DNA of 64,000 nucleotides from Singulisphaera sp. GP187 (GTDB lineage Bacteria > Planctomycetota > Phycisphaerae > Phycisphaerales > SM1A02), in assembly GCA_945862215.1 (NCBI GenBank), contig CAMAXY010000005.1:21466-85465 (forward strand), read 5' to 3'. Of the stretch, positions 26,892 through 36,554 are shown in pieces. A program made the translations under genes and the position numbers. The first letter of the stretch is position 1. Each line of letters opens with the position of its first letter. Below the pieces are notes generated by a model. The model was given only the letters and a program-made list of their open reading frames with translations. It made no database searches and was not told the DNA's origin.

Positions 26892-27147
26892 CTAGGATTT
26901 CAGGAATGCGCTCTCGCAATTGTTTGGCGATTCCGGATTGCAAAGTCATGTTGCTCGAAGGACAACCGACGCAGGCTCCATGAAAGCGAACATCGACAAT
27001 TCCATCATGCACTGCCACCACTTCCACATCGCCTCCGTCTGCTTGAATATCAGGGCGAATGAGATCGACAACGGCTCGAACTTGAAAAAGCAGGTCATTC
27101 AATGAAGGTTCACCCTTCTTTTTCTTTTGAGATTGGGACTCGGGCAC
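26872..27147 (-). CDS. NifU-like Fe-S scaffold domain protein (Nfu)
   Basis: A 91-residue single-domain NFU protein. The core is VRAVVDLIRPDIQADGGDVEVVAV, then GACVGCPSSNMTLQSGIAKQLRERIPEI, with the CxxC pair that holds a transient Fe-S cluster between two subunits. The N-terminus is Lys-rich (QSQKKKKGEP). It delivers clusters to apoproteins in Fe-S biogenesis. No isc or suf genes are adjacent. The gene is convergent with csrA and its 3' end is built from a tandem repeat. Confidence 0.9.
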   Translation of the reverse strand: MPESQSQKKKKGEPSLNDLLFQVRAVVDLIRPDIQADGGDVEVVAVHDGIVDVRFHGACVGCPSSNMTLQSGIAKQLRERIPEILEVRALN

Positions 27148-27150
27148 TCG

Positions 27151-27177
27151 TTGAGTCTATTCGACTTTTTCTATAAT
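27151..27177 (+). promoter_or_regulatory. Promoter of the 27184 lipoprotein gene, possibly giving a leaderless mRNA
   Basis: TTGAGT (27151-27156), 15 bases, then consensus TATAAT (27172-27177). The ATG at 27184 is only 7 bases after the -10 box, about where transcription should begin. Confidence 0.5.
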
Positions 27178-27183
27178 GAACCT

Positions 27184-28650
27184 ATGAAACGCGCTGATCC
27201 ATGCCGTCTGGGCCGAATGACTGCGACGCTTGGAATTGCCTGCGTTTCTCTGTCGATCCTCGCAGCAATTGGTGGTTGCGCCGCAACGCCCGCTGGGGAC
27301 CCGCTGAAGTCTCTCAGTCGCACAGATCTTGTTCCAGCCCGTCAGGTTGCAGCGATGGAAATTCTTGATTCCAACCCGACGAACCCTGAATATCTGAAGG
27401 CGCTGAGAAAAATTCTGGTACAGACCGGCTTTGTGCGCGAGTTGCGCGACGAAGCATGGAATCGTTTGATGAAGTACGACCTCGCGGGATTGAAGACGTC
27501 GATCGAATTGAATCTGCCCAAGATGCAGATGTATGAATGGCGCACGGAAGTTTGCAAGCGCATTGGCGAGCTCGATTGGAAAGACATGACGCCAACACTT
27601 GTGCGCGCATGGGCAGTGGTCTTGCCGATTCTTGGAATGAATCTGATGGAGCGACCTGAATATCTGGCGCTGGTGAAGTTGTATGGCAAAGACCGCGTTC
27701 CAGAAGTTCTCTTTGATTTATTACTCACGAGTGATCCAGTGAAAGAAGCGAACTTGCGAAGTCGAAGTTGGGAATTGCTGCTTGCGATAGGCGAGCGCGA
27801 CCGAATTCTTGCGCTGCTTGCGGATGAGAAAATCGCGACGACCGACTCGTTCATTTTGGATATGCGCAGATCTGCAAGTGATTTGCAAATCGTGCCAAGA
27901 AATCGAGAGGAAATTCTTTGGATGCGCGCACTGCGAACGCCTTTAAAACGAAAATTCTGGGATGAGGCGCGTGCAGCGGCGATGAAGTTGCCCCCAGATG
28001 TTCGGAGCAACCTCGAGCCCAGAGATCTGGCAATCATTGTGGCAGCAGCGAAGTATCAACCAGAACTACTTGCCCAATCACGCGACCAGTTATTTGACGA
28101 AATTTCGTTGAGATTATCCAAGGAAAAAGAACGCAGATACACAGCAAGTTTTGAAGGATTTGGCGCGCAACTTCCAGAAACGCCGCGTGGACATGCGAAG
28201 GAAATGAAGTGGGGAGATTGCGCCGCGGTGCTGATTGCATTGCAGGCATTGCAACAACCCGCCATTCGCGCTCATGTGTTTGATATTGCAGACAGGGATC
28301 TTGCGGATCGAATGACTGAGTATGGCGGATTGATGCGGTTGGACGATCAAGGGCGATTTGAACTGGCCGAGTATCCCCCGCAAAATCGTGGCAGTGATGT
28401 GAAATTCGAAGCGTCAAACGCAATGTTTGACCAAGGCTATGACGCGCTCTTTCACTTTCACAATCATGCGCAGGTGTATGACAATTCTCGATACGCCGGC
28501 CCGCATTTCGGCGACTTCAATTATTCCGATGCGACGGGAGTGAATGGTCTGGTCTTTACTTTCATCGATCGCAATACGATCAACGCAGATTTCTATCGTC
28601 GTGGGCAAGTCGTCATTGATTTAGGGACAATCCCTCGCCCGGAGAAATAA
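27184..28650 (+). CDS. Lipoprotein of unknown function
   Basis: A 488-residue protein. I start at ATG 27184 (MKRADPCRLGRM); the track start at 27127 would run through the -10 box. The N-terminal signal ends in lipobox ILAAIGGC, predicting lipid attachment. The body is mostly helical with Arg/Leu-rich stretches (residues about 60-330). The C-terminal part is compact: GYDALFHFHNHAQVYDNSRYAGPHFGDFNYSD, with a His-rich HFHNHA motif that could bind metal, as in JAMM-like or phosphodiesterase folds, but I cannot assign a family. dapF follows 4 bases later. Confidence 0.65.
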   Translation: MKRADPCRLGRMTATLGIACVSLSILAAIGGCAATPAGDPLKSLSRTDLVPARQVAAMEILDSNPTNPEYLKALRKILVQTGFVRELRDEAWNRLMKYDLAGLKTSIELNLPKMQMYEWRTEVCKRIGELDWKDMTPTLVRAWAVVLPILGMNLMERPEYLALVKLYGKDRVPEVLFDLLLTSDPVKEANLRSRSWELLLAIGERDRILALLADEKIATTDSFILDMRRSASDLQIVPRNREEILWMRALRTPLKRKFWDEARAAAMKLPPDVRSNLEPRDLAIIVAAAKYQPELLAQSRDQLFDEISLRLSKEKERRYTASFEGFGAQLPETPRGHAKEMKWGDCAAVLIALQALQQPAIRAHVFDIADRDLADRMTEYGGLMRLDDQGRFELAEYPPQNRGSDVKFEASNAMFDQGYDALFHFHNHAQVYDNSRYAGPHFGDFNYSDATGVNGLVFTFIDRNTINADFYRRGQVVIDLGTIPRPEK

Positions 28651-28654
28651 ACAG

Positions 28655-29617
28655 ATGCGCTTTTCCAAGATGCATGGCATTGGTAATGACTACATCTATG
28701 TTGATGCGGTTCGAGAAGATGTCATCGATCCTGCGGCGCTTGCGCGCGCTATCAGTGATCGGCATACTGCAATCGGCGGAGATGGTTTGATTTTGATTGG
28801 CGCGCCAAGTGTTGAGTCGAAAGCCCATGCAAGCATGCGCATTTTTAATGCCGACGGAAGCGAGGCGCAGATGTGCGGCAATGGAATTCGTTGCGTTACG
28901 AAATTCGTTGTAGACCGCGGGATTTGCGATGAAAATCCGCTGCGAATTGAAACAAGACGCGGCGTTCTTGAAATGGAGTGGTGGGTTGGCAGCGATGGAA
29001 AAGTGTGCGATGTCGAAGTCGACATGGGAGAGCCAATTCTTGGCGCTGCTGCAATTGGAGTGCGGTGGCCAGGAATCAATGGTGAATCGCAGATCGTGGC
29101 TCGACCGTGGAGCGAAGCAATGTGGCATGATGCACTTGCTGCAGCAGGAAACGCTGGTGCAACCACAGCCGATACGAAGTGGTTGAAGTCGTCTGGGGTT
29201 CAGCCCATTGCAACTGTCGTCTCGATGGGAAATCCACACATCATTTTTTGGTGCGATGATGTTGCGAAGGTTCCGCTGGAATCAATCGGCAGCGCAATCG
29301 AACGGCACGCATTCTTTCCAGAGCGAATCAATGTTCACGTTGTTCAAGTCTTGGGTCGTGACGAACTTCGAATGCGAACATGGGAACGCGGTTCTGGAAT
29401 CACACTTGCGTGTGGAACTGGTGCAAGTGCGGTGTGCGTTGCAGGTGTTCTTGAGGGACGATGTGATCGCGCTGTGCGCATCCATCTTCCAGGCGGAGAA
29501 CTCTTGCTGCGCTGGGATGAGTCAGATGGTCGAGTCAGAATGCGCGGACCAGCGGTTCATGTTTTCGATGGTGAGTGGGACGAAGAAAAATCGAGAGTGA
29601 TGCATGTCTCTCAGTAA
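28655..29617 (+). CDS. dapF: Diaminopimelate epimerase
   Basis: Interconverts LL- and meso-diaminopimelate in lysine and peptidoglycan synthesis. MRFSKMHGIGNDYIYVDA is the family start. The first catalytic Cys is in EAQMCGNGIRC and the second in ITLACGTGASA. At 320 residues it is somewhat longer than the usual 275-280; extra material lies around residues 145-185. GGAG precedes the ATG. Its 3' end overlaps the M20 gene by 14 bases. Confidence 0.95.
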   Translation: MRFSKMHGIGNDYIYVDAVREDVIDPAALARAISDRHTAIGGDGLILIGAPSVESKAHASMRIFNADGSEAQMCGNGIRCVTKFVVDRGICDENPLRIETRRGVLEMEWWVGSDGKVCDVEVDMGEPILGAAAIGVRWPGINGESQIVARPWSEAMWHDALAAAGNAGATTADTKWLKSSGVQPIATVVSMGNPHIIFWCDDVAKVPLESIGSAIERHAFFPERINVHVVQVLGRDELRMRTWERGSGITLACGTGASAVCVAGVLEGRCDRAVRIHLPGGELLLRWDESDGRVRMRGPAVHVFDGEWDEEKSRVMHVSQ

Positions 29618-30836
29618 TACAGAGCAGAAAATTGCCGATGCAATTGCATCGCGTTCGGCGCAAATGCTGCATGATTTGTCGCATTTAGTTTCGATTCCGA
29701 CTGGGCATGGATATAAAGCGGGGCTGGAAGAGACTCGGAATTGGTTCAGCGCACGATTGTCTGCGATGGGCGCAAAGATTCACCGAACACCAGGGAGTGA
29801 TCGGCCAGATTGGTTGCGTGAACCGTGCGTGAAGGGCGAAGGAGAATCTGACAGCAGCGACATTCTGTACGCAGATCGACTCGCAGGAGCGGACGATGGT
29901 GTCCGTATTCTCTTGAGCGGGCATATCGATACGGTGCATGATCCTGCCGGGACTTTTCAGAAACTTTCCGATGAACAGAATGGAATCCGCCACGGACCAG
30001 GCGCGGCAGATATGAAGGGCGGTTTGATCATTGCGCTCAATGCGCTTGAAGTCCTTCATGCTTTGGGAATTTCTGTGCGCTGGTCATTTGTGCTCAACGC
30101 CGATGAAGAAAGTGGAAGTTTTTGCAGTGCGCATCAGTTGCAGTTGATTGCGAAGAAGCACGATATTGGATTGGTACTCGAACCCGCAGGTGGCGAAGGA
30201 AAATTTGTTACCGAGCGATCTGGCTCTGCTCAATTTCGAATTGATACTTTCGGTCGAGCTGCTCACGCAGGTCGCGATGCGGCGCTTGGTATCTCTGCAG
30301 TCGCTGCGCTTTGCGAAGCAATCAGTCAGGTCCTGTCGATTTCTGATCCTGCCATTGGGCGCACACTGAACATCGGTCCACTTGAAGGCGGCGAGGCGAC
30401 GAACATCGTTCCAGATCACGCGGCGGCTTGGGGAAATGCGCGATATCAGAATGACGAACAACGCGCAGAGATCGATCACGCTCTTGCGAAAATCACAACG
30501 CATGGCCACGCTTTGCCACGTGTCACAGTGAAGACAATTCATAATCGACCAAGGAAACCTGCAACTGAGCAGGTGATGGCAATCGCAGAAATTGCGCTTG
30601 GTGTTGCGCGCGATCTTTCTGTGAGTGCTGGAACTATTTCAACTGGCGGAGTCAGCGATGCAAACGTCTTGCAGGCCGCAGGTCTTCCATGTCTTGATGG
30701 ACTTGGTGTGCGCGGCGGCAATTTGCACCGAATAGATGAATTTGTCGTGACCGCAAGCTTGACCGAGCGTGCGACGATTCTTGCTCTGCTTATCAATCGT
30801 CTTCTTTCGAGACCTTTCGTAACATCATCTCTATGA
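29604..30836 (+). CDS. M20-family metallohydrolase, carboxypeptidase G2-like; possible N-acylglutamate hydrolase
   Basis: A 410-residue di-zinc hydrolase. Ordered motifs: LLSGHIDTVHD (first His and catalytic Asp), GAADMKGGL (bridging Asp), VLNADEESGS (catalytic Glu-Glu), VLEPAGGEG, and GGNLHRIDEF (last His). The layout with a middle dimerisation domain (FRIDTFGRAAHAGRD) resembles carboxypeptidase G2, which releases glutamate from N-acyl-glutamates. Because it is coupled by 4-base overlap to an AstC-like gene and followed by astA and astD, I infer it may hydrolyse N-succinylglutamate in place of AstE. A DapE-like or peptidase role is the alternative. Confidence 0.8.
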   Translation: MSLSNTEQKIADAIASRSAQMLHDLSHLVSIPTGHGYKAGLEETRNWFSARLSAMGAKIHRTPGSDRPDWLREPCVKGEGESDSSDILYADRLAGADDGVRILLSGHIDTVHDPAGTFQKLSDEQNGIRHGPGAADMKGGLIIALNALEVLHALGISVRWSFVLNADEESGSFCSAHQLQLIAKKHDIGLVLEPAGGEGKFVTERSGSAQFRIDTFGRAAHAGRDAALGISAVAALCEAISQVLSISDPAIGRTLNIGPLEGGEATNIVPDHAAAWGNARYQNDEQRAEIDHALAKITTHGHALPRVTVKTIHNRPRKPATEQVMAIAEIALGVARDLSVSAGTISTGGVSDANVLQAAGLPCLDGLGVRGGNLHRIDEFVVTASLTERATILALLINRLLSRPFVTSSL

Positions 30837-32305
30837 CCGCAGATCCATCACATGTCGCAGCATCTACGCATGCCTCGCATGCACCGCATGGTCTGTCTCA
30901 TCTTCCACATCTGGCAACGGTTCCAGCAGTTCGAAGTGCAATCGACACGATCCTCGCAGAATTGCGGCGTGCGCAAGCTTCGATCACTGGCGCTCGGCCA
31001 TCGGATACTTCCAAGGTCGAATCGCACGCTTCTTGGTTGAAGCGCAACAACGAATTACGCGGCCGTGCCACGATGTATCCATACGTTGGTGCTGGCATTG
31101 GAAATGGTCCACTTGTGCAACTCGCCGACGGCAGCGTGAAGTGGGACATGATCAACGGAATCGGCGTGAATATGTTTGGGCATTCGGATTCTCGTATGGT
31201 CGAAGCTGCACTCGAGAGCGCTCTCTCTGATGTGTGTATGCAGGGGCATCTTCAACATAATGTTGACATCCTTGAGATCGCTGAAATCTTGACCGCGCAA
31301 GCCAGTCGGACGAGTCGATTGCGACATTGTTTTGTGACGAATTCTGGTTGTATGGCAAATGAAAATGCGCTGAAGATTTGCCAGCAGAAAACCAAGAGCG
31401 CGCCGCGCATCATCGCCTTTGCAGATTGTTTTATGGGTCGTTCGACAACGATGAGTCAGATCGGAGACACATCCGGGTATCGGCAGGGACTTGTGCAGAA
31501 CATCCTTGTGGATTACATGCCGTTTTACGATCCGAATCTTGGTTCGCGTTCGACTGATATTGCGATGTGGCATCTGAAACAGTTGATCGATCGATATCCC
31601 AAGCAGCATTCTTGCTTCATCATGGAAGTTGTTCAGGGCGAAGGCGGTTTCAATGTTGCACCGCGTGAATTTCTCGAGTCATTGATGCGCTTGTGTCGTG
31701 ATGCATCCATTCCGGTGTGGGCCGATGAGATTCAATCGTTCGGACGCACAGAAAATATGTTTGCTTTCGAGACTCTTGGGCTCGGCGAATATGTCGATGT
31801 TGCCACGGTTGGAAAATTGACGCAGGTCTGCGCTTGCCTCTTCACCGAAGATCTCAATCCAGCTCCTGGATTACTCGCAGGAACTTTCAGTTCGAGCACG
31901 AGCGCTTATCACGTTGGAAGACGGACGCTGGAAGTTCTGCGTGATGGTGGCTATTACGGCGCCGACGGTCGTATTGCACACTTGAACAAAGCCTTCCGCG
32001 CGTGCGCCGAAGATCTCGTTCGTCGTCGGCCAGAATTTTTCCCTCCAGCGATTGATGGATTTGGTCGTCCTATTCAATCCCTCGTCGGCGGAATCGGTGC
32101 CATGATGCGCTTGACTCCACTTGGTGGGAAAAAAGATGCGCTGACTGCACTCCTCAAGATCATGTTTGAAGAAGGTGTCATCGCGCTCACTTGTGGACAT
32201 GGGCCATATCACCTGCGATTGCTTCCGCCATTCGGCGTGATGGAGCCAGAACAATTCAAGCCTGTGTTCGCAATCATCGAACGATCACTCGAGAAAATGA
32301 AATAA
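30833..32305 (+). CDS. Class III PLP aminotransferase, AstC/ornithine-type
   Basis: A 490-residue fold-type I aminotransferase. Features are VKWDMINGIGVNMFGHSD, CFVTNSGCMANENALKIC (phosphate-binding region), CFIMEVVQGEGGFNV, VWADEIQSFGRTENMFAFE (PLP-binding Asp in ADEIQ) and the Lys-containing DVATVGKLTQV. The N-terminal 35 residues are His/Ala-rich and extra. Given its position between the M20 hydrolase and AstA, I infer transamination of N-succinylornithine. Acetylornithine or lysine aminotransferase activity is also possible. The start overlaps the previous stop by 4 bases. Confidence 0.82.
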   Translation: MTADPSHVAASTHASHAPHGLSHLPHLATVPAVRSAIDTILAELRRAQASITGARPSDTSKVESHASWLKRNNELRGRATMYPYVGAGIGNGPLVQLADGSVKWDMINGIGVNMFGHSDSRMVEAALESALSDVCMQGHLQHNVDILEIAEILTAQASRTSRLRHCFVTNSGCMANENALKICQQKTKSAPRIIAFADCFMGRSTTMSQIGDTSGYRQGLVQNILVDYMPFYDPNLGSRSTDIAMWHLKQLIDRYPKQHSCFIMEVVQGEGGFNVAPREFLESLMRLCRDASIPVWADEIQSFGRTENMFAFETLGLGEYVDVATVGKLTQVCACLFTEDLNPAPGLLAGTFSSSTSAYHVGRRTLEVLRDGGYYGADGRIAHLNKAFRACAEDLVRRRPEFFPPAIDGFGRPIQSLVGGIGAMMRLTPLGGKKDALTALLKIMFEEGVIALTCGHGPYHLRLLPPFGVMEPEQFKPVFAIIERSLEKMK

Positions 32306-32308
32306 ACA

Positions 32309-33448
32309 ATGTTCATCATTCGCCACGCTATGAACGAGGACATGCCGCAACTTCTAAAGTTGTCGAAGTTGGTGCATTCGTTCAATCTTCCGCAAGACAA
32401 AGATTCGCTCGCCGCAAAGATTGATCGCAGTCAGCGCGCATTCGCGGGATCTGTCAAAGATCCCAAGGGTCGTGAGTTTGTCTTCGTTCTCGAAGATCTT
32501 GACAGCGGTTCAGTGATTGGCACGAGCGCGGTCTATTCCAAGATTTCGTGGCCGGGGCATCCGCATTTGTTTTTCAAAGTTCGCAAGCACGAGCATTACA
32601 GTCATGACCTTGGAACAGGGCAGGTGCATGTCACCATTCAGTTGGATACTGATGAAACAGGACCAAGCGAAATCGGAGGATTGATTCTTGCGCCGGGCTA
32701 TCGAGGTCATCCGCAGAAACTCGGTTCGCTTCTTTCATATGCGCGCTTTCAATTCATTGGACTGCATCCTAAATGGTTTCAACAACGCATCCTCGCGGAG
32801 TTGATGGGCGCATTGACTCCCGACAGTCACTCATCGCTTTGGGATTATTTGGGACGGCGATTCATCAATCTTTCTTATACAGAAGCGGATACGTTCAATC
32901 AGCGAAGTAAAGAATTCATCCTGAAATTGTTTCCTTCAGTTGAAATTTATATTTCGCTTCTTCCGCCTGAAGCAAGACAGTTGGTGGGAAAAGTTGGTGA
33001 CGAGACATTGCCCGCGCTTCACATGCTGGAGAAATTGGGGTTCAAGGCGCAGGATCATGTCGATCCATTTGACGGCGGACCATATTTACAAGCATCGCGC
33101 GATGACATTCCAATTGTGCGACATTCGGAAAGTCGCATCCTTGCAGGCACAAGCACAAGCGCAACACATTCTGGAGTCGTGTCCTGCGTTGGAGAATTCG
33201 GATTCCGCGCGCTGCGAAGTGATTTTATGGTCTCTGGCGATTCTGTTCGTCTACCTGCAAAAACAATTGCAACACTTGGCGCGCAGTCGCGTGCGTCGAT
33301 CGGATTGACTGCGTTTGATAAGAGTTCAAACGCACTTTCGCTGAAAGTATCGCCTTCGCTGAAGGGATCGCCTTCGCTGAAGGGATCGCCTTCGCTGAAA
33401 ATTCCTCCAACACGTAAAGCCAAGCGAGGATCGCGGAGTCGCGGATGA
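32309..33448 (+). CDS. astA: Arginine/ornithine N-succinyltransferase AstA
   Basis: AstA-family enzymes transfer succinyl from succinyl-CoA to the alpha-amino group of arginine, and some accept ornithine. The GNAT-like N-terminus MFIIRHAMNEDMPQLLKLS, the block GTSAVYSKISWPGHPHLFFKV, LILAPGYRGHPQKLGSLLSYARF (CoA-binding region), and LGRRFINLSYTEADTFNQRSKEFI are typical. The normal enzyme is about 340 residues; this one is 379, with the last 40 residues a basic Ser/Pro/Lys tail built from an 18-bp DNA repeat. It starts 3 bases after the aminotransferase and overlaps astD by 4 bases. Confidence 0.9.
   Translation: MFIIRHAMNEDMPQLLKLSKLVHSFNLPQDKDSLAAKIDRSQRAFAGSVKDPKGREFVFVLEDLDSGSVIGTSAVYSKISWPGHPHLFFKVRKHEHYSHDLGTGQVHVTIQLDTDETGPSEIGGLILAPGYRGHPQKLGSLLSYARFQFIGLHPKWFQQRILAELMGALTPDSHSSLWDYLGRRFINLSYTEADTFNQRSKEFILKLFPSVEIYISLLPPEARQLVGKVGDETLPALHMLEKLGFKAQDHVDPFDGGPYLQASRDDIPIVRHSESRILAGTSTSATHSGVVSCVGEFGFRALRSDFMVSGDSVRLPAKTIATLGAQSRASIGLTAFDKSSNALSLKVSPSLKGSPSLKGSPSLKIPPTRKAKRGSRSRG
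33331..33402 (+). repeat. 18-bp tandem repeat in the astA 3' end
   Basis: Unit ATCGCCTTCGCTGAAGGG occurs three times, after one diverged copy, in frame. It encodes repeated SPSLKG and lies outside the enzyme core, so it is probably tolerated expansion. Confidence 0.88.
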
Positions 33449-34965
33449 GCGAGTCGGTTCTTCGTGGCTTTCTTGTGCATCCACCAAGCGACTTCATCGG
33501 TGGGCAATTTCTTGCGCTTCGTCCATCAGCCGTGGCGGGATCATCTGAACTTGTTGCAAGTCACGATCCTGCTCATCCCGCTATCGAAGTCTGGTCTGGT
33601 GCAGCGGAGTATTCGCATGTTGATCTCGCAATAAAAGCTGCTCGAACTGCAGGGCGAGGTTGGATCGATGCAGGCCAAGATTTTCGCCGCGCTGCATTGA
33701 TGCGTTGGCGAGATGTGCTCACTTCCAACGAAGATCGGATCGCGCGGCTGATCACTTTCGAAACTGGCAAGACTCTTGCAGAGAGTCGTCTTGAAGCGAA
33801 GGCCCTTGCGGACAAAGTTTCAATCACACTGGAGGCGCAAAGCACAAGTCGCATCTCGGGCTTTGACTTTGCAGTCAATCCAACACGTCGAGGTATTTGC
33901 GCATTTCGGCCCCACGGCGTGATGGCAGTCTTTGGGCCATTCAATTTTCCCGCGCACTTGCCCAACGGTCATTTCGTTCCTGCACTTTTGGCTGGAAATA
34001 CAGTCATTTTTAAGCCAAGCGAACGTACCCCTGCGGTTGGTCAACTTCTGGCAGAACTCGCCGATCTTGCTGCCTTTCCTCCTGGAGTCTTCAATGTGAT
34101 TTCTGGTGGCCCGCAAGTTGCAGCGAAATTGAGCGATCATCCAGATATCGACGGCATCCTTTTTACTGGATCGTGGATCACAGGTCGGCGCATTCTTGCC
34201 GCCAACCTCGATCGCCCTGGGCGGATGGTCGCACTTGAAATGGGCGGAAGCAACGCCGCAATTGTTTGTACAGACTGTCATCTGAAGCAAGCGGTGATCG
34301 AGTGCGTTCGATCTGCATTTGCGACAGCAGGTCAGCGCTGTTCATGCACTCGACGAATCATCGTCGATGCATCGATCGCCGACACTTTCATTCCGCTTTT
34401 TACAAAGGTCGCAAGCACGCTGCTCATAGGTTCTGGCGATTCGAATGAGCCTATTTTTATGGGGCCACTCATTTCAAGCGCAGCTCGTGAAAGTGTGTTG
34501 GCATTTCAATCTCGCAAAGTGCGTGAAGGCGCAGTATCGATTCTTTCTTCATCCAAGTTGGAGCGGGAAGGATGGTTTCTTACGCCAGGCGTGATGCAAG
34601 TTCAGCGTTTTGACATCATGACCGACGAAGAAGTCTTTGGACCACTCGTGCAGATTGCTGTTGCGTCAGACGATGACGACGCAATCATTCAAGCAAACGC
34701 ATCACAATTCGGTCTCGCCGCAGCGATTTTCACTGCAAGCGAAGAGCGCTGGCAACGGATTTCACCGCATATTCGTGCGGGATGTATCAACTGGAATGTC
34801 GGTACTGCCGGCGCAAGCAGTCGTCTTCCATTCGGTGGACTCGGGCGATCAGGAAACAATCGACCTGCCGGCGCAATGAGTTTGGATTATTGCGCCGCGC
34901 CAATTGCACAACTTGAAGAACGCACCGATGCAGTCACGTTGCCGCAGGGAATGCAGCCGTTCTAG
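33445..34965 (+). CDS. astD: N-succinylglutamate 5-semialdehyde dehydrogenase AstD
   Basis: An ALDH-superfamily enzyme oxidising N-succinylglutamate semialdehyde to N-succinylglutamate with NAD. Motifs: FGPFNFPAHLPNGHFVPALLAGN and VIFKPSERTP (NAD site), FTGSWITGRRI, catalytic Glu in LEMGGSNAAIV, catalytic Cys in TAGQRCSCTRR, and EEVFGPLVQI. NGHFVPALLAGN and RCSCTRR favour AstD over other ALDHs. The 506-residue length fits. It is last of the dapF-M20-aminotransferase-astA-astD run. Confidence 0.9.
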   Translation: MSESVLRGFLVHPPSDFIGGQFLALRPSAVAGSSELVASHDPAHPAIEVWSGAAEYSHVDLAIKAARTAGRGWIDAGQDFRRAALMRWRDVLTSNEDRIARLITFETGKTLAESRLEAKALADKVSITLEAQSTSRISGFDFAVNPTRRGICAFRPHGVMAVFGPFNFPAHLPNGHFVPALLAGNTVIFKPSERTPAVGQLLAELADLAAFPPGVFNVISGGPQVAAKLSDHPDIDGILFTGSWITGRRILAANLDRPGRMVALEMGGSNAAIVCTDCHLKQAVIECVRSAFATAGQRCSCTRRIIVDASIADTFIPLFTKVASTLLIGSGDSNEPIFMGPLISSAARESVLAFQSRKVREGAVSILSSSKLEREGWFLTPGVMQVQRFDIMTDEEVFGPLVQIAVASDDDDAIIQANASQFGLAAAIFTASEERWQRISPHIRAGCINWNVGTAGASSRLPFGGLGRSGNNRPAGAMSLDYCAAPIAQLEERTDAVTLPQGMQPF

Positions 34966-35014
34966 TTTTCAAGTTTGTCGGACTCGCGCCAATCAGTTCA
35001 TCCAATCCCTCGTG

Positions 35015-35623
35015 TCACATTCCCGCAGCAGGGGCTTGACCAATTGAAACCAGTCGCAGAAATTCTGTTCGAGTCGAAGAATCTTCCAAGAAAATTCCAG
35101 TCAACTTACTGGTCGTTGTCCATGCGTGCGGTTGTCGCACGCCGCGATAACACATACAGAAGTGACGAGCTTGAATGATAACTCCCACACCGAGTGGTTG
35201 TAAGTGGGTCTGAATCGCGTTGGCAATTTGCGCAGTCAGTTTTTCTTGCACTTGAAGTCGCTTCGAATAGATGTCGACAACCTTCGCAAGCTTCGAAAGC
35301 CCAACAACTTTTCCATTGGGGATATACGCAACATGCGCTTTACCAACAAACGGAACCATGTGATGCTCGCAGTGGCTATGCACATCGATCCCCGTCAGCA
35401 GGACCATCTGGTCGTATCCCTCAATCTCGGAAAAAGTGCGGCTGAGTTCTTCTGCTGGGTCCATGGTGTATCCGATGAAATGTTCCTGCATCGCCTGAAT
35501 GACTCGTTTGGGAGTATCGAGGAGTCCCTCTCGATCAGGGTTTTCACCGATAAATGAGATCAGTTCGCGCACTTGAGCCATCGCTGCGATGCTCTTTGGG
35601 TCAGTCGGTTCAGGTCTTGGCAT
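35015..35623 (-). CDS. folE: GTP cyclohydrolase I
   Basis: Opens GTP to 7,8-dihydroneopterin triphosphate, the first step toward folate or queuosine-type pterins. I start at ATG 35623 ([15 protein letters not shown]), giving 202 residues; the track start at 35686 would overlap the divergent gene. Motifs: [14 protein letters not shown], the zinc ligands in [44 protein letters not shown], and the third zinc Cys in HFCMCYRGV. It is divergent from the AsmA-like gene. Confidence 0.95.
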   Translation of the reverse strand: MPRPEPTDPKSIAAMAQVRELISFIGENPDREGLLDTPKRVIQAMQEHFIGYTMDPAEELSRTFSEIEGYDQMVLLTGIDVHSHCEHHMVPFVGKAHVAYIPNGKVVGLSKLAKVVDIYSKRLQVQEKLTAQIANAIQTHLQPLGVGVIIQARHFCMCYRGVRQPHAWTTTSKLTGIFLEDSSTRTEFLRLVSIGQAPAAGM

Positions 35624-35650
35624 TGGGGCATAATGATAGGCTTCAGTTGA

Positions 35651-36517
35651 ATGCCACGCACAAAGACTCCAGCGGTCGAAACTCACGCTCGTACCCCATA
35701 TTCTCGAATGATTCGCAAGATCGTGATTGGAATTCTCGCATTAGCAGTTGCATGCATTCTGACCACTGTCTTTTTCTTTGACGCAATTGCTTCTCGTATC
35801 ATTTCCACTGCGGGCACGCGCGTGCTTGGAGTCACAACAACCGTTCGATCAACTCACCTCGGACTTCTCGATGGGAAGTCATCTGTTTCTGGACTGAAGA
35901 TCTCAGAGCCAAATGGATTTGGAGATGGCTCGATGATCAGCGTCGAGACCGCATCTGTGACTGCGGGTCTTTCGAAACTGTTAGGCTCTGACATTGTAAT
36001 TGATGAACTTTCCATTGATGGCGTGACGGTCAACTTGGTCGAGGTGAATGGTCAAGTCAATCTGCAAGTTGTCGCTACAAACTTGACAAGCACTGACACC
36101 AAAGAGGAAGCAACGCCTGCGCCAGCAACTAAAGGTGATAAATCTGCAGGAACAGTAACTATTCGACAATTGAAAGTTACAAATATTAAAGTCTTTGCAA
36201 CTGGAGATTCGGTTCTCATTGGCAGCAAGCCTGTTGCGGTCACGATCCCAGACATCTTGATCAAAGATATTGGAACAAAGACGCCGGTCAGCGAAGTTGC
36301 AGCGCAAATCTCAACGCAACTGATGAACCATTTGCTTGTCGCAATTGTTGAGGCGAAAATTGTTGGGCTGCCGCAGAGCATGATGAGTGGATTGAGTAGC
36401 GCGTCTTCAAGTTTGGGTAACGCAACAGCTTCGTTTCTCAAAGGAAGTGGAACCGCAATTCAGAACACCATCAATGGTGCAGGTGATGCGATCAAATCGA
36501 TCTTCGGCGGGCCGTAG
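35651..36517 (+). CDS. Membrane-anchored AsmA-like protein
   Basis: A protein of up to 288 residues. One N-terminal transmembrane helix ([24 protein letters not shown]) is followed by beta-rich segments of AsmA/DUF748 style: [59 protein letters not shown] and [16 protein letters not shown]. The start is either ATG 35651 or ATG 35708 directly before the helix; the second fits better with a signal anchor. AsmA relatives act in envelope lipid or protein transport; no specific role can be stated. Its 3' end faces repeat copy B. Confidence 0.6.
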   Translation: MPRTKTPAVETHARTPYSRMIRKIVIGILALAVACILTTVFFFDAIASRIISTAGTRVLGVTTTVRSTHLGLLDGKSSVSGLKISEPNGFGDGSMISVETASVTAGLSKLLGSDIVIDELSIDGVTVNLVEVNGQVNLQVVATNLTSTDTKEEATPAPATKGDKSAGTVTIRQLKVTNIKVFATGDSVLIGSKPVAVTIPDILIKDIGTKTPVSEVAAQISTQLMNHLLVAIVEAKIVGLPQSMMSGLSSASSSLGNATASFLKGSGTAIQNTINGAGDAIKSIFGGP

Positions 36518-36554
36518 TGCGATGGAATCGAGCGAGGAATCGCATCACTGAGTC

